This document shows, in pieces, positions 1-8,800 of a stretch of 63,788 bases of DNA. This stretch comes from Flavobacteriaceae bacterium (GTDB lineage Bacteria; Bacteroidota; Bacteroidia; Flavobacteriales; Flavobacteriaceae). The position numbers and the translations under genes are program-made. The notes beneath the pieces were generated by a model. The model searched no databases, was not told where the DNA came from, and worked only from the letters and a program-made list of their open reading frames with translations. Within the stretch, counting starts at the first letter, position 1; every line of letters begins with the position of its first letter. The DNA is taken from assembly GCA_004762155.1 (NCBI GenBank), contig SIHP01000017.1, positions 1-63,788 of the forward strand. The letters are read 5' to 3'.

Positions 1-714
1 CCAAATTAAATTTGATGTTTTTGAAAAGTTTTTTTCGCGATATTTATTATGAACTTCGTTACCTAAAACGGATTGCAAATATACAAGCTTTTTTTATCCC
101 TAAACAAAGAAAAATTAATTATTTTTTAACCTTAACTTTAAACCTACATAACAATCATTCAATGAACTTTTACCTAAGAAAATAACTACGCATTTCCCTT
201 AGCGGATGCAAAACTACAACCCTTTTCTAACATAACAATAACCTTTTTTATGTTTTTTTCTTATCTCCTCTAACACCCTTAAAATCCGACAAATAAAACC
301 CTAAAAAAATACAACTTTTTATACATACCTAAAACCAACACTCCTTTTAACTAAAAAAAGCCTCGGACTTACGCCCAAGACTTATCTCTTTACTAACCAA
401 AACTTATTTTAAAAATTTAAATACTATATCTTTATTTTTTTCTCTCCTCTATAACTAAAAAAAAGGCTCCTTATCTTGTATATTGAGGAATATTCTCTCT
501 AGAAACCTTTTTGTCTAACGGGGATTATTACTTATCTAAGGAATTATATTTTATCTTCTAATTATAAGACACAACTTTTTCTCATAGGTCACATCCCTCT
601 TTATTTAAAGAGTTTTTATTCATCACATCCCTATAAATAGACAAAAACCAACTATATCAACAAAACAAATATTTAGTATGCTACTAAATATAAATCCTAC
701 TTAAAGCAATCTCT
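1..714. other. intergenic region, no gene seen
   Basis: I found no convincing reading frame here on either strand. The stretch is very AT-rich with poly-T and poly-A tracts. It carries two leftward promoter-like sites, so it is probably the upstream region of a gene that lies outside the left edge and runs leftwards, back to back with the glycosyltransferase at 781. Confidence 0.5.
76..107 (-). promoter_or_regulatory. leftward Bacteroidota-type promoter
   Basis: On the minus strand a TATATTTG -7 box (76-83) is preceded by a TTG (105-107) at 21 nt. A second candidate -7 box, TAGTTTTG on the minus strand, lies at 209-216 with a TTG at 235-237 (18 nt). Both would drive a gene beyond the left edge of the window. 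Confidence 0.5.
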
Positions 715-745
715 TTGATTGTTAATTTTAGAACTATTACTTTTG
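715..745 (+). promoter_or_regulatory. promoter of the GT39 gene at 781
   Basis: TTG at 715-717, a 20-nt spacer, then TACTTTTG at 738-745 match the Bacteroidota sigma-A consensus. Transcription would start near 750. This puts the upstream in-frame TTG (715) outside the transcript and supports ATG 781 as the true start, with a leader of about 30 nt. Confidence 0.6.
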
Positions 746-780
746 CTTCCCAAACTTATTATTTAAGAAATATTACAATA

Positions 781-2259
781 ATGAATTACTTATTGAGCTT
801 TATAAAAAACAAACCAACTTTAAGCTGGATTCTAGGTTATCAGCTTTTTCGTTTCTTATTATTACCTTTTATGGGATTAATGCCACAAGATGCATACTAT
901 TATATGTATGGTCAAAACTTATCTTTATCTTATTTTGATCATCCTGGTATGATTGGTTATCAATTACGTTTGTTTTCGGAAGTCTTTGGACAATCTGTTT
1001 TTGTAATTAAGCTCTCTGATTTTGTTATTAGTTCTTTAACTATTTTTGTTTTTTACAAATTAGCTATAAAATTCACTTCTAACTACAAAGCGAATATTGC
1101 TACCTTATTATTAACATCAACTTTATTTATTTCTATACTATCTTTTAACTCTACTCCTGATGTACCTTTGTTGCTATTTTGGTCTTTGAGTGTATTTTTC
1201 TTATATAAAGCTATTTTTGAAGAAAAGAAATTGTATTGGCTTTTAGGAGGAATCGCTATGGGTTTAGCTTTTGACAGTAAATACACTGCTTTATTGTTAC
1301 AAATTGGATTATTAGCTTTTTTATGTTTTTCTAATACCCATAGAAAACTATTACTGTCCCCTTGGTTATGGATTTGCTTAACAATATCAATATTAACAAC
1401 TGCTCCTATTTGGATATGGAATTATGAAAATGATTTTGTTTCTTTTCTTTTTCAATCTACACAAAGAACAGGCAGTATCTCTAAATTTAAATTAAACTTT
1501 GGTTTCTTTTTTGGAGCTATTGGACATCAGTTATTCTTATTAGTTCCAATTCTATTTGGTGTCTTTTGGCTTTTTACCTATAAATATGTAAAACGTGCTT
1601 TAACTAAATTTAAATTACCAAGCACTAAAATATTGTTTTTGCTAGCGTTTTTCATTCCTACTTTTGTTGGTTTCTTCTGTTTAACACCTATTTATTGGGT
1701 AAAACTAAACTGGATGATGCCTTCTTATATAACTGGTATTATTTTAGCTTCATTTTTTATCAGCAAAAAACTTATTAAATATCAATTAATTTTCTCTGTA
1801 ACTTTACATTTATTAATTGCTTTACAAGTTGTTTTTTATATTGTACCTGTTAAAAGTGATGACACTTGGGTTGGTTGGAAAGAACTTACAACAGAAACTA
1901 AATTACTTAAAGAAAAATATCCAAATTCATTTATCTTTTCTGATGATAATTATAAAACCTCTGCTTGTTTAAGTTTTTATTCTGATGAAAAAATATATGC
2001 ACAAAATATAATAGGTAAACATGCGTTACATTTTGATTACCTTGGTGATGATTTAAATACATTAAATGGTAAAAATGGATTATTTATTGATTCTGACAAG
2101 CGCTTTAAAAACTCTAAGAAAAAAAAGAATACAGAACCTTTATTAAATAAACATTTTAAAAAGGTAACACAACTTGATCCAATCATTATAAAAACTAACG
2201 GAAAAGCAACAAGAAAATATTGGGTATTCTACTGTGAAGAGTATACAGCTAATCCATAG
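781..2259 (+). CDS. GT39/ArnT-like membrane glycosyltransferase
   Basis: Predicted integral-membrane glycosyltransferase of the dolichyl-phosphate-mannose protein mannosyltransferase (GT39/PMT, ArnT-like) superfamily, which moves a sugar from a polyprenyl-phosphate donor to a lipid, glycan or protein on the outer face of the inner membrane. About 492 residues with 10 or more hydrophobic segments. The first loop carries the family's acidic signature, PQDAYYYMYGQNLSLSYFDH, ending in the Asp-His pair. The C-terminal 120 residues are soluble. ATG 781 is chosen over an upstream TTG because the promoter overlaps that TTG. The gene converges with a second GT39 gene and their 3' ends overlap by 11 nt. 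The substrate cannot be told from sequence. Confidence 0.8.
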   Translation: MNYLLSFIKNKPTLSWILGYQLFRFLLLPFMGLMPQDAYYYMYGQNLSLSYFDHPGMIGYQLRLFSEVFGQSVFVIKLSDFVISSLTIFVFYKLAIKFTSNYKANIATLLLTSTLFISILSFNSTPDVPLLLFWSLSVFFLYKAIFEEKKLYWLLGGIAMGLAFDSKYTALLLQIGLLAFLCFSNTHRKLLLSPWLWICLTISILTTAPIWIWNYENDFVSFLFQSTQRTGSISKFKLNFGFFFGAIGHQLFLLVPILFGVFWLFTYKYVKRALTKFKLPSTKILFLLAFFIPTFVGFFCLTPIYWVKLNWMMPSYITGIILASFFISKKLIKYQLIFSVTLHLLIALQVVFYIVPVKSDDTWVGWKELTTETKLLKEKYPNSFIFSDDNYKTSACLSFYSDEKIYAQNIIGKHALHFDYLGDDLNTLNGKNGLFIDSDKRFKNSKKKKNTEPLLNKHFKKVTQLDPIIIKTNGKATRKYWVFYCEEYTANP

Positions 2260-3748
2260 TTAATATATAAAGGAAGACATATTTTACTATTTTATGATTT
2301 CTTTTTATTGGTATTGTTTCTAATAATTTAAAAGTTGCATAATCTTTCATATATAAAAGTTTAGGATCTTTAAAATTCCTACTATCTGTAATATATAAAA
2401 CTTTATTCCTTTTAAATATTGGATGCTTTTTATTTATCCAGTAATACTTATGGATTTTAGACAACTCCCCCACTCCATAAACATTCATTTTATTAGGTTT
2501 CGCTATATAATAATCTATATGCGCTGCAGGATACCATTTATTAGAAATAATAGGCAACTTATTTAAATTATTTGTTTTAACAATTTCTTTTATTTTATCT
2601 CCTGCTTGTTTCCAACCATACATATCATTAAAAACATCTTTTCTTCCTTGTTTTTCTTTGTTTGAAGCATTTTTAACAGGCAAAATCCAACCCTTATTTA
2701 TTTCAAAAGAAAAAAAACTGATAAACAAAACCAAAGAAAGTAAACCTATAGTTAGCTTTTTAATTATGTTAATCTTATTGGATAAATAAAAGGCTAAAAC
2801 TGGCAATAGTATCATATAAGACACTCCAGACCAATGTGGCAAAGTATCTTTAAATAACGACAAATAAACAGTTGTGAAAATCAAGGGAACAGAAAAAGTT
2901 AAAAAAAAGTACACTAATCTTACATCAATAATTAACCTCTTTTTAAAAAATGCTATTAACATTACAATTAACGATATAAATATATAAGGATTGTTATAAA
3001 GCATTTGTCCTAAAACTTCTCTTAAAAAAGAATCTTTATTGAAGGATAGACTAAATAAAGACACTCTATTGTTATGAAATTTATAACTTATAAAATCATT
3101 TTTATAATTCCAATAAAATATGAGGAACACAGCTATTAATGGTAATAAAAATGAAAGATAAAAACCCCATTCTTTTAACCATTTTTTATTAAAAAGAAGT
3201 ACATAAATAACAACTCCAAATAATAAAAAAACCGCTTGGTATTTAGAATAAATAGCACATGCTATAAAGAAGAAAGCTACCCAAAGTTTTAATCTATTTT
3301 CTTTTGATGGTTGATAAGGTAAAACTTGAAGTAAAAAATAGAAACTTAACAACCAAAAGAATAACATTGGAGCATCGGGTAAAATAAAGGTTCCAGAAAT
3401 AACCAATCCGTATATGCTTAAGTTGTAAAGTAAAACACTTATAAATCCTGTTTTTTCATTTTTAATACGCTTACCTATCAAAAACAAAACATACATATTA
3501 ATACTTGCTGGCACTATTGCTGCTAAACGAATTGCCAATTCAGAATCGAAAAACAAATCAAACGTAAAAAACTGAATAAAAAAACCTACAAATGGTGGAT
3601 GATCAAAATGACTAAGGTCTGGATATTTAGCATACAACCAATAATACACTTCATCATTACCAAACTCTAATTGGTTTGCCCAAAACAACCTAACCAAAGT
3701 GCTTATCAAAATTAATAGAATAGCAGACTTTCTAAAAGATATATTCAT
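2249..3748 (-). CDS. GT39 family membrane glycosyltransferase
   Basis: A second GT39/ArnT-like enzyme (499 residues), distinct in sequence from its convergent neighbour. The N-terminal signature NDEVYYWLYAKYPDLSHFDH has the acidic residues and Asp-His pair of the family, followed by about ten membrane helices and a C-terminal soluble part. Its ATG overlaps the stop of the upstream PAP2 phosphatase (TAATG), so the two are almost certainly co-transcribed and translationally coupled. A polyprenyl-phosphate-sugar transferase beside a lipid phosphatase suggests envelope glycolipid or lipid A decoration, but this is inference from context. Confidence 0.8.
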   Translation of the reverse strand: MNISFRKSAILLILISTLVRLFWANQLEFGNDEVYYWLYAKYPDLSHFDHPPFVGFFIQFFTFDLFFDSELAIRLAAIVPASINMYVLFLIGKRIKNEKTGFISVLLYNLSIYGLVISGTFILPDAPMLFFWLLSFYFLLQVLPYQPSKENRLKLWVAFFFIACAIYSKYQAVFLLFGVVIYVLLFNKKWLKEWGFYLSFLLPLIAVFLIFYWNYKNDFISYKFHNNRVSLFSLSFNKDSFLREVLGQMLYNNPYIFISLIVMLIAFFKKRLIIDVRLVYFFLTFSVPLIFTTVYLSLFKDTLPHWSGVSYMILLPVLAFYLSNKINIIKKLTIGLLSLVLFISFFSFEINKGWILPVKNASNKEKQGRKDVFNDMYGWKQAGDKIKEIVKTNNLNKLPIISNKWYPAAHIDYYIAKPNKMNVYGVGELSKIHKYYWINKKHPIFKRNKVLYITDSRNFKDPKLLYMKDYATFKLLETIPIKRNHKIVKYVFLYILTMD

Positions 3749-4446
3749 TAATGTAAACGTTTTGGTCTACAAAAAAAAGACATACTTAAAAACCCAATAA
3801 CTACACCTATAAATGAACCCACAAAAATATCTACTAAATAGTGCTGAGATAAATAAACCCTTGAAAAACCTGCAATTACAGCAAGTGAAAACCATAAATA
3901 TTGAGATTTACATTTAGAAAAATATAAACACAAAATTGTAGCAATTGCAAAAGCTGTTGTTGTATGTCCCGAAGGAAATGAATTCCATAATGCCATTTTA
4001 ACTCCTTCAACTAAATGCAATGTTTCTTCTCCCAATGCTTTAACTGGTCTTGGAATTCCTTTAAATATTATTTTCTTTAATAAATGAGTTATTAATAGTG
4101 TTAATACTCCACTGAATAAAAATACAATAGACATTCTTTTTTTTATAAAAAAGAAAATCACTACCAAAACACCAAATAGTGCTCCATCACCCAAAAAAGT
4201 ACTATATTTAAAAAGAACATCAAAAACAATATTATTGTACTTGTTTATAGATAAGTGAAGATTGTGTTTATTAAATAATAAGGTTAACAGTAAAGACGAT
4301 AAAAAAAACAAACTATAAGCATAAAACACTTGTTTTTTTACACTTAATATATGAGATAAAAACCTAAAACCTATTTTTAAAATCCAATCGAAAAAAGGTA
4401 TATTTATTTTCGATTTTAAAATCAATCTTAAATCCATAAGAAACAC
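3748..4446 (-). CDS. PAP2-family membrane phosphatase
   Basis: Type 2 phosphatidic-acid phosphatase family protein (232 residues), a lipid or polyprenyl phosphate hydrolase of the inner membrane. The three catalytic motifs are visible: a K-x6-RP type motif in KKIIFKGIPRP, PSGHTT in the middle, and SRVYLSQHYLVD near the C-terminus with the catalytic His. About six membrane helices separate them. First gene of a leftward pair with a GT39 glycosyltransferase (stop/start overlap). Possible substrates are undecaprenyl pyrophosphate, lipid A phosphate or phosphatidylglycerol phosphate. The start could be Met 4446 or Met 4437; the two differ by three codons. Confidence 0.85.
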   Translation of the reverse strand: MFLMDLRLILKSKINIPFFDWILKIGFRFLSHILSVKKQVFYAYSLFFLSSLLLTLLFNKHNLHLSINKYNNIVFDVLFKYSTFLGDGALFGVLVVIFFFIKKRMSIVFLFSGVLTLLITHLLKKIIFKGIPRPVKALGEETLHLVEGVKMALWNSFPSGHTTTAFAIATILCLYFSKCKSQYLWFSLAVIAGFSRVYLSQHYLVDIFVGSFIGVVIGFLSMSFFCRPKRLH

Positions 4447-4606
4447 ATTAATAGTTAGTAGTATGCTGCAATCTACTCCTACACCTTTATACTAAGTTAT
4501 TTTTAAGTTTAACTTAATTTTAAATAAACATTGGTGTTCACATTAATATAACATAGCCTTAAAAATCAAGTAATCAAAAAATAACATAAAATAAAATGAG
4601 GCTGTA

Positions 4607-4637
4607 TTGACTAACTCAAAAAAAAGTTCTAAATTTG
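4607..4637 (+). promoter_or_regulatory. promoter of rplS
   Basis: TTG at 4607-4609, a 20-nt spacer, then TAAATTTG at 4630-4637. It gives a leader of roughly 65 nt before the rplS ATG at 4707. Confidence 0.6.
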
Positions 4638-4706
4638 CAAACTCAAAATCAACCTCTGACGAGAATCGTGAATGTTGCTTTGATTAAAAATAAAATATTT
4701 ATACAA

Positions 4707-5054
4707 ATGGATTTAGTTAAATTTGTACAAGACGAGTTTGTAACAAGAAATGAGTTACCACAATTCGCAGCAGGAGATACAATCACTGTTTATTACGAAA
4801 TTAGAGAAGGAGAAAAAGTACGTACTCAGTTTTTTAGAGGTGTAGTTATTCAAAGAAGAGGAGTTGGTTCTTCTGAAACTTTTACTATTAGAAAAATGTC
4901 AGGAACAGTTGGTGTAGAGCGTATCTTCCCAGTTAACTTGCCTACAATTCAAAAAATAGAAGTTAACAAAAGAGGTACTGTACGTAGAGCTCGTATTTAC
5001 TACTTTAGAGAACTTACTGGTAAAAAAGCAAGAATTAAAGAAAAAAGAAACTAA
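4707..5054 (+). CDS. rplS: 50S ribosomal protein L19
   Basis: Ribosomal protein L19, part of the 50S subunit at the subunit interface. At 115 residues it has the usual length, and it shows the family's conserved stretches: FAAGDTITVYYEIREGEK, RTQFFRGVVIQRRG, SSETFTIRKMS, GVERIFPVN and the basic C-terminus VRRARIYYFRELTGKKARI. The frame stays open upstream to a TTG at 4635, but that codon lies inside the predicted -7 box and L19 proteins begin close to MDLVKFV, so ATG 4707 is the start. Transcribed alone, with its own promoter and a strong hairpin terminator. Confidence 0.97.
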   Translation: MDLVKFVQDEFVTRNELPQFAAGDTITVYYEIREGEKVRTQFFRGVVIQRRGVGSSETFTIRKMSGTVGVERIFPVNLPTIQKIEVNKRGTVRRARIYYFRELTGKKARIKEKRN

Positions 5055-5076
5055 TCCTTTTTCTTTTAATAATATA

Positions 5077-5108
5077 AAAAGCGATGTGAATATTCACATC
5101 GCTTTTTT
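5077..5108 (+). terminator. terminator of rplS
   Basis: Perfect 10-bp inverted repeat (5081-5090 with 5093-5102) flanked by an A-run on the left and a T-run on the right, 26 nt after the rplS stop. Confidence 0.85.
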
Positions 5109-5248
5109 GGCTTAAAAAAAGCACTATATTATTGTTATTAACTTTATTTTACGAATTTACAACTCACATGTAGTGTTTTTTTAAGAATCCCCAAACAAAA
5201 CACCCTTATTAATAATTATTTAGCATCAGAAATTTCATTTGTATTATG

Positions 5249-5256
5249 TAAATTTG
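5249..5256 (+). promoter_or_regulatory. -7 box of icd
   Basis: TAAATTTG 36 nt before the icd ATG. I did not see a clear TTG at the expected distance upstream, so this rests on the -7 box only. Confidence 0.45.
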
Positions 5257-5291
5257 TGGCACTTCAAACACAAAAATTATATTATCAACAT

Positions 5292-7511
5292 ATGAGTACA
5301 ACAGCTAAAATTATGTACACAAAAACGGATGAGGCTCCAGCTTTGGCTACTCGTTCTTTTTTACCAATTGTAAAAGCATTTACAAAATCATCTAACATCG
5401 AAATTGTAACTAAAGATATTTCTCTTGCAGGAAGAATTTTAGCAAATTTTGCTGAATATTTACCTAAAGAACAACAAGTAGAAGATGCTTTAGCTTTTTT
5501 AGGTGAGTTAGCAACTAAACCAGAAGCTAATATTATTAAATTACCAAACATTAGTGCTTCTGTACCTCAATTAAAAGCTGCTGTTAAAGAATTACAAGCT
5601 TTAGGATATAGTTTACCAAACTACCCAGAAGAAACTACTTCTGAAGAAGACAAAAAAGTTTTATCATTATATAATAAAGTAAAAGGTTCTGCTGTAAATC
5701 CTGTATTACGTGAAGGAAATTCTGATCGTCGTGCTCCAAAAGCAGTAAAGAATTACGCTAAAAAGAATCCACATAGAATGGGTGCTTGGTCTGAAGATTC
5801 TCAAACACATGTTTCAACAATGACTGATGGTGACTTTGCTCACACAGAAAAATCAGTTACTCTTGTAAACGCTACGGATGTAAAAATTGTTCATACTGAT
5901 GCTAACGGAACAGAAACTGTTTTAAAAGCAAGTACTCCTTTATTAGCTGGTGAAATTATAGATGCCTCTGTAATGAATAAAAAAGCTTTATTATCTTTCT
6001 TAAACGCTCAAGTTGAAGAGGCTAATAAAACTGGTGTTTTATTTTCATTACATATGAAAGCTACCATGATGAAAGTTTCTGATCCAATTATTTTTGGACA
6101 TGCAGTACGTACTTTCTTCAAAGATGTTTTTGCTAAACACAGCGCTACTTTTGAAGAGATTGGTGTTGATGTAAATAATGGTTTTGGTAACTTATTAAGT
6201 AACTTAGAGGAAGTTTCTGAGGACAAGAAAGCTGAAATTTTAGCCGATATCCAAGCGGTTTATGATAAAAACCCTGATTTAGCAATGGTTGATTCTGATA
6301 AAGGAATCACTAATTTACACGTACCTTCTGATGTTATTATTGATGCTTCAATGCCAGCAATGATTCGTACATCTGGACAAATGTGGAACAAAGCAGGTAA
6401 ACAACAAGATACAAAAGCTGTTATTCCAGATAGTTCTTATGCCTCTTTATACCAAGCAACTATAGATTTCTGTAAAGAAAATGGAGCTTTTGACCCAACA
6501 ACAATGGGAACAGTTCCTAATGTTGGATTAATGGCAAAGAAAGCTGAAGAATATGGTTCTCATGATAAAACTTTTCAAATAGCTTCTAACGGTAAAGTAT
6601 CTGTTATTGATGCTGTTGGAAAGGTATTATTAGAACATACTGTAGAAGAAGGAGATATTTGGAGAATGTGTCAAACTAAAGATGCACCAATTGAAGACTG
6701 GGTTAAGTTAGCTGTAACTAGAGCTAAAGCAACTCAAGCTCCTGCTGTATTTTGGTTAGACGAAAACAGAGCTCATGATGCTGAAGTTATCAAAAAAGTA
6801 AATACATATTTAGCAAACCATGATACGAATGGTTTAGACATATTAGTAATGTCTGTTTCTGAAGCAACTACTTTCACTTTAGAAAGAGTTAAAGAAGGAA
6901 AAGAAACGATTTCTGTAACAGGAAATGTTTTACGTGATTACTTAACAGATTTATTCCCTATTTTAGAATTAGGAACTTCTGCTAAAATGTTATCTATCGT
7001 TCCTTTAATGAATGGTGGTGGTTTATTTGAAACAGGTGCTGGTGGATCTGCTCCAAAACACGTGCAACAATTTGTTGAAGAAAACCACTTGCGTTGGGAT
7101 TCTTTAGGTGAATTTTTAGCATTAGCTGTTTCTTTAGAACATGTTGGTACCTCTTATAAAAATGAAAAAGCATCTGTATTAGCTGAAGCTCTAGACAATG
7201 CTACAGATCAATTATTAGATAACAAAAAAGGACCTTCTCGTAAAGCTGGTGAATTAGATAACCGTGGAAGTCACTTTTATTTAGCAATGTATTGGGCTCA
7301 AGAATTAGCAAATCAAGATAAAAATGCTGATTTAAAAGCTGAATTTACTCCAGTAGCAAAAGAATTAGTTGCTAATGAAGAAGCTATTGTAAAGGAATTA
7401 AACGACATTCAAGGAAACGCTATTAATATTGGTGGATACTACGAACCTAAAGATGGTTTAGCTGATCCGGCGATGAGACCTAGTGAAAAATTAAATAGTA
7501 TTTTATCTTAA
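5292..7511 (+). CDS. icd: monomeric NADP-dependent isocitrate dehydrogenase
   Basis: Monomeric (about 80 kDa) isocitrate dehydrogenase, which oxidatively decarboxylates isocitrate to 2-oxoglutarate with NADP in the TCA cycle. The 739-residue length fits the monomeric family and not the 400-residue dimeric one. Conserved stretches include EGNSDRRAPKAVKNYAKKNP, GVLFSLHMKATMMKVSDPI, FWLDENRAHDAEVI, NGGGLFETGAGGSAPKHVQQ and LDNRGSHFYLAMYWAQELA. The frame opens 12 codons earlier at a TTG that overlaps the promoter box; family proteins start at MSTTAKIMYTKTDEAP, so ATG 5292 is preferred. Single-gene unit closed by a strong terminator. Confidence 0.96.
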   Translation: MSTTAKIMYTKTDEAPALATRSFLPIVKAFTKSSNIEIVTKDISLAGRILANFAEYLPKEQQVEDALAFLGELATKPEANIIKLPNISASVPQLKAAVKELQALGYSLPNYPEETTSEEDKKVLSLYNKVKGSAVNPVLREGNSDRRAPKAVKNYAKKNPHRMGAWSEDSQTHVSTMTDGDFAHTEKSVTLVNATDVKIVHTDANGTETVLKASTPLLAGEIIDASVMNKKALLSFLNAQVEEANKTGVLFSLHMKATMMKVSDPIIFGHAVRTFFKDVFAKHSATFEEIGVDVNNGFGNLLSNLEEVSEDKKAEILADIQAVYDKNPDLAMVDSDKGITNLHVPSDVIIDASMPAMIRTSGQMWNKAGKQQDTKAVIPDSSYASLYQATIDFCKENGAFDPTTMGTVPNVGLMAKKAEEYGSHDKTFQIASNGKVSVIDAVGKVLLEHTVEEGDIWRMCQTKDAPIEDWVKLAVTRAKATQAPAVFWLDENRAHDAEVIKKVNTYLANHDTNGLDILVMSVSEATTFTLERVKEGKETISVTGNVLRDYLTDLFPILELGTSAKMLSIVPLMNGGGLFETGAGGSAPKHVQQFVEENHLRWDSLGEFLALAVSLEHVGTSYKNEKASVLAEALDNATDQLLDNKKGPSRKAGELDNRGSHFYLAMYWAQELANQDKNADLKAEFTPVAKELVANEEAIVKELNDIQGNAINIGGYYEPKDGLADPAMRPSEKLNSILS

Positions 7512-7536
7512 TTTAGATAAACATCTTTTATAAATT

Positions 7537-7568
7537 AAAAAAGCGAGTGAAATTTCACTCGCTTTTTT
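7537..7568 (+). terminator. terminator of icd
   Basis: Inverted repeat of 10 bp (GCGAGTGAAA with TTTCACTCGC, 7543-7562) flanked by A and T runs. Confidence 0.85.
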
Positions 7569-7709
7569 CTTTTTCTACTTTTTCTTGTTTCTTTTAACTT
7601 TTTTTACTTTTTCTTCTTTCTATTCTTCCCACAATATATAAGACTCATTATCTTTTATAAAGTCACAAATAAATTCACTTTTTTTTACTTTAATAATATT
7701 TTGCTTTTT

Positions 7710-7741
7710 TTGTTTAGGAAATTTATAAATATGTATTTTTG
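7710..7741 (+). promoter_or_regulatory. promoter of the murQ operon
   Basis: TTG at 7710-7712, a 21-nt spacer, then TATTTTTG at 7734-7741. Only 6 nt separate the final G from the ATG, so the transcript would begin at or within about 3 nt of the start codon. Confidence 0.6.
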
Positions 7742-7747
7742 GTAACT

Positions 7748-8560
7748 ATGGATTTTATCAAGACAACTGAAACAGCATCAAGTTATAATCATCTAGAAAA
7801 GATGAGTATTCATGAATTGCTCCAAAACATAAATAAAGAAGACATAACAGTTCCTTTAGCTGTAGAAAAAGCTTTGCCACAAATTGAAAAACTAACATCT
7901 AAAATAGTTGATAAACTTAAAAATGGTGGGCGTTTATTCTATATTGGAGCAGGTACAAGCGGAAGACTTGGTATTTTAGACGCTTCTGAATGTCCGCCAA
8001 CATTTGGCGTTTCTCATGAATTGATTATTGGCTTAATAGCTGGTGGAGACACTGCTATAAGAAAAGCTGTTGAGTTTGCTGAAGACAGTAAAGATCAAGG
8101 ATGGTTAGATTTACAAAAGTTTAATATTTCATCAAAAGACATCGTTATTGGTATTGCTGCTTCTGGTACTACACCATATGTTATAGCTGCTTTGCAGAAA
8201 TGTAATGAAAATAATGTTTTAACAGGATGTATCACTTGTAATGAAGGAAGTCCTTTAACGACTACAGCAATGTATCCTGTTAGTGTTGTAGTAGGTCCAG
8301 AATTTGTTACTGGTAGTTCTCGTATGAAAGCTGGAACCGCACAAAAACTTGTTTTAAATATGCTTTCTACAGCAACCATGATTCAATTAGGTAAAGTAAA
8401 AGGAAACAAGATGGTTGATATGCAGTTATCTAATGACAAATTGGTTAAAAGAGCCGAAAACATGTTAATATCAGAATTAAAAATTGATACAAAAACTGCT
8501 AAAAAATTAATTAAAAAACATGGAAATGTAAGAAGTGCAATTGAAAATTATACTATATAA
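7748..8560 (+). CDS. murQ: N-acetylmuramic acid 6-phosphate etherase
   Basis: MurQ cleaves the D-lactyl ether of MurNAc-6-phosphate to give GlcNAc-6-phosphate and D-lactate, in cytoplasmic peptidoglycan recycling. SIS-domain protein of 270 residues, slightly shorter than the E. coli enzyme (about 298). The signature FYIGAGTSGRLGILDASECP and the GSSRMKAGTAQKLVLNMLST stretch, with the catalytic acidic residues, are intact. The N-terminal TETASSYNHLEKM part aligns with the start of MurQ homologues, supporting ATG 7748. First gene of a three-gene operon; its stop overlaps the next start (TAATG). Confidence 0.95.
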   Translation: MDFIKTTETASSYNHLEKMSIHELLQNINKEDITVPLAVEKALPQIEKLTSKIVDKLKNGGRLFYIGAGTSGRLGILDASECPPTFGVSHELIIGLIAGGDTAIRKAVEFAEDSKDQGWLDLQKFNISSKDIVIGIAASGTTPYVIAALQKCNENNVLTGCITCNEGSPLTTTAMYPVSVVVGPEFVTGSSRMKAGTAQKLVLNMLSTATMIQLGKVKGNKMVDMQLSNDKLVKRAENMLISELKIDTKTAKKLIKKHGNVRSAIENYTI

Positions 8561-8799
8561 TGACAAAGCAAAATCCATATGAAAAAATCTTAAAAAGGTT
8601 TTTAATTTTGTTAAGCTTATTTGTAATATCTCCAATTGTACTTAATATTGCTTTTAAAGCCCTAAAAATATATAATAAATCTCCAGAAAACTTAATAGCC
8701 TATGGATTATTAATTATCGGAGTTTCTTTAATTATTTTTACTGTATATTTTGGCTTTAAAACTTTTAAATTATTGTTAGACACCTTATTTAGAAAGTAG
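8560..8799 (+). CDS. small two-helix membrane protein (DUF6095-like)
   Basis: A 79-residue protein with two clear transmembrane helices (about residues 12-32 and 43-64) and basic ends. It resembles the small membrane proteins annotated as DUF6095 that follow murQ in Flavobacteriia. Function is unknown. Translationally coupled to murQ by a 1-nt overlap and followed after 1 nt by the ATP-grasp gene, so all three are one operon. The family name is recalled, not searched. Confidence 0.75.
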   Translation: MTKQNPYEKILKRFLILLSLFVISPIVLNIAFKALKIYNKSPENLIAYGLLIIGVSLIIFTVYFGFKTFKLLLDTLFRK

Positions 8800-8800
8800 T

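Noticed and set aside
715..780. Upstream TTG extension of the first GT39 gene
   Set aside because: The codon is the TTG of the promoter itself, upstream of the predicted transcription start.
4635..4706. Upstream TTG extension of rplS
   Set aside because: The codon lies inside the -7 box and the extra 24 residues are not found in L19 proteins.
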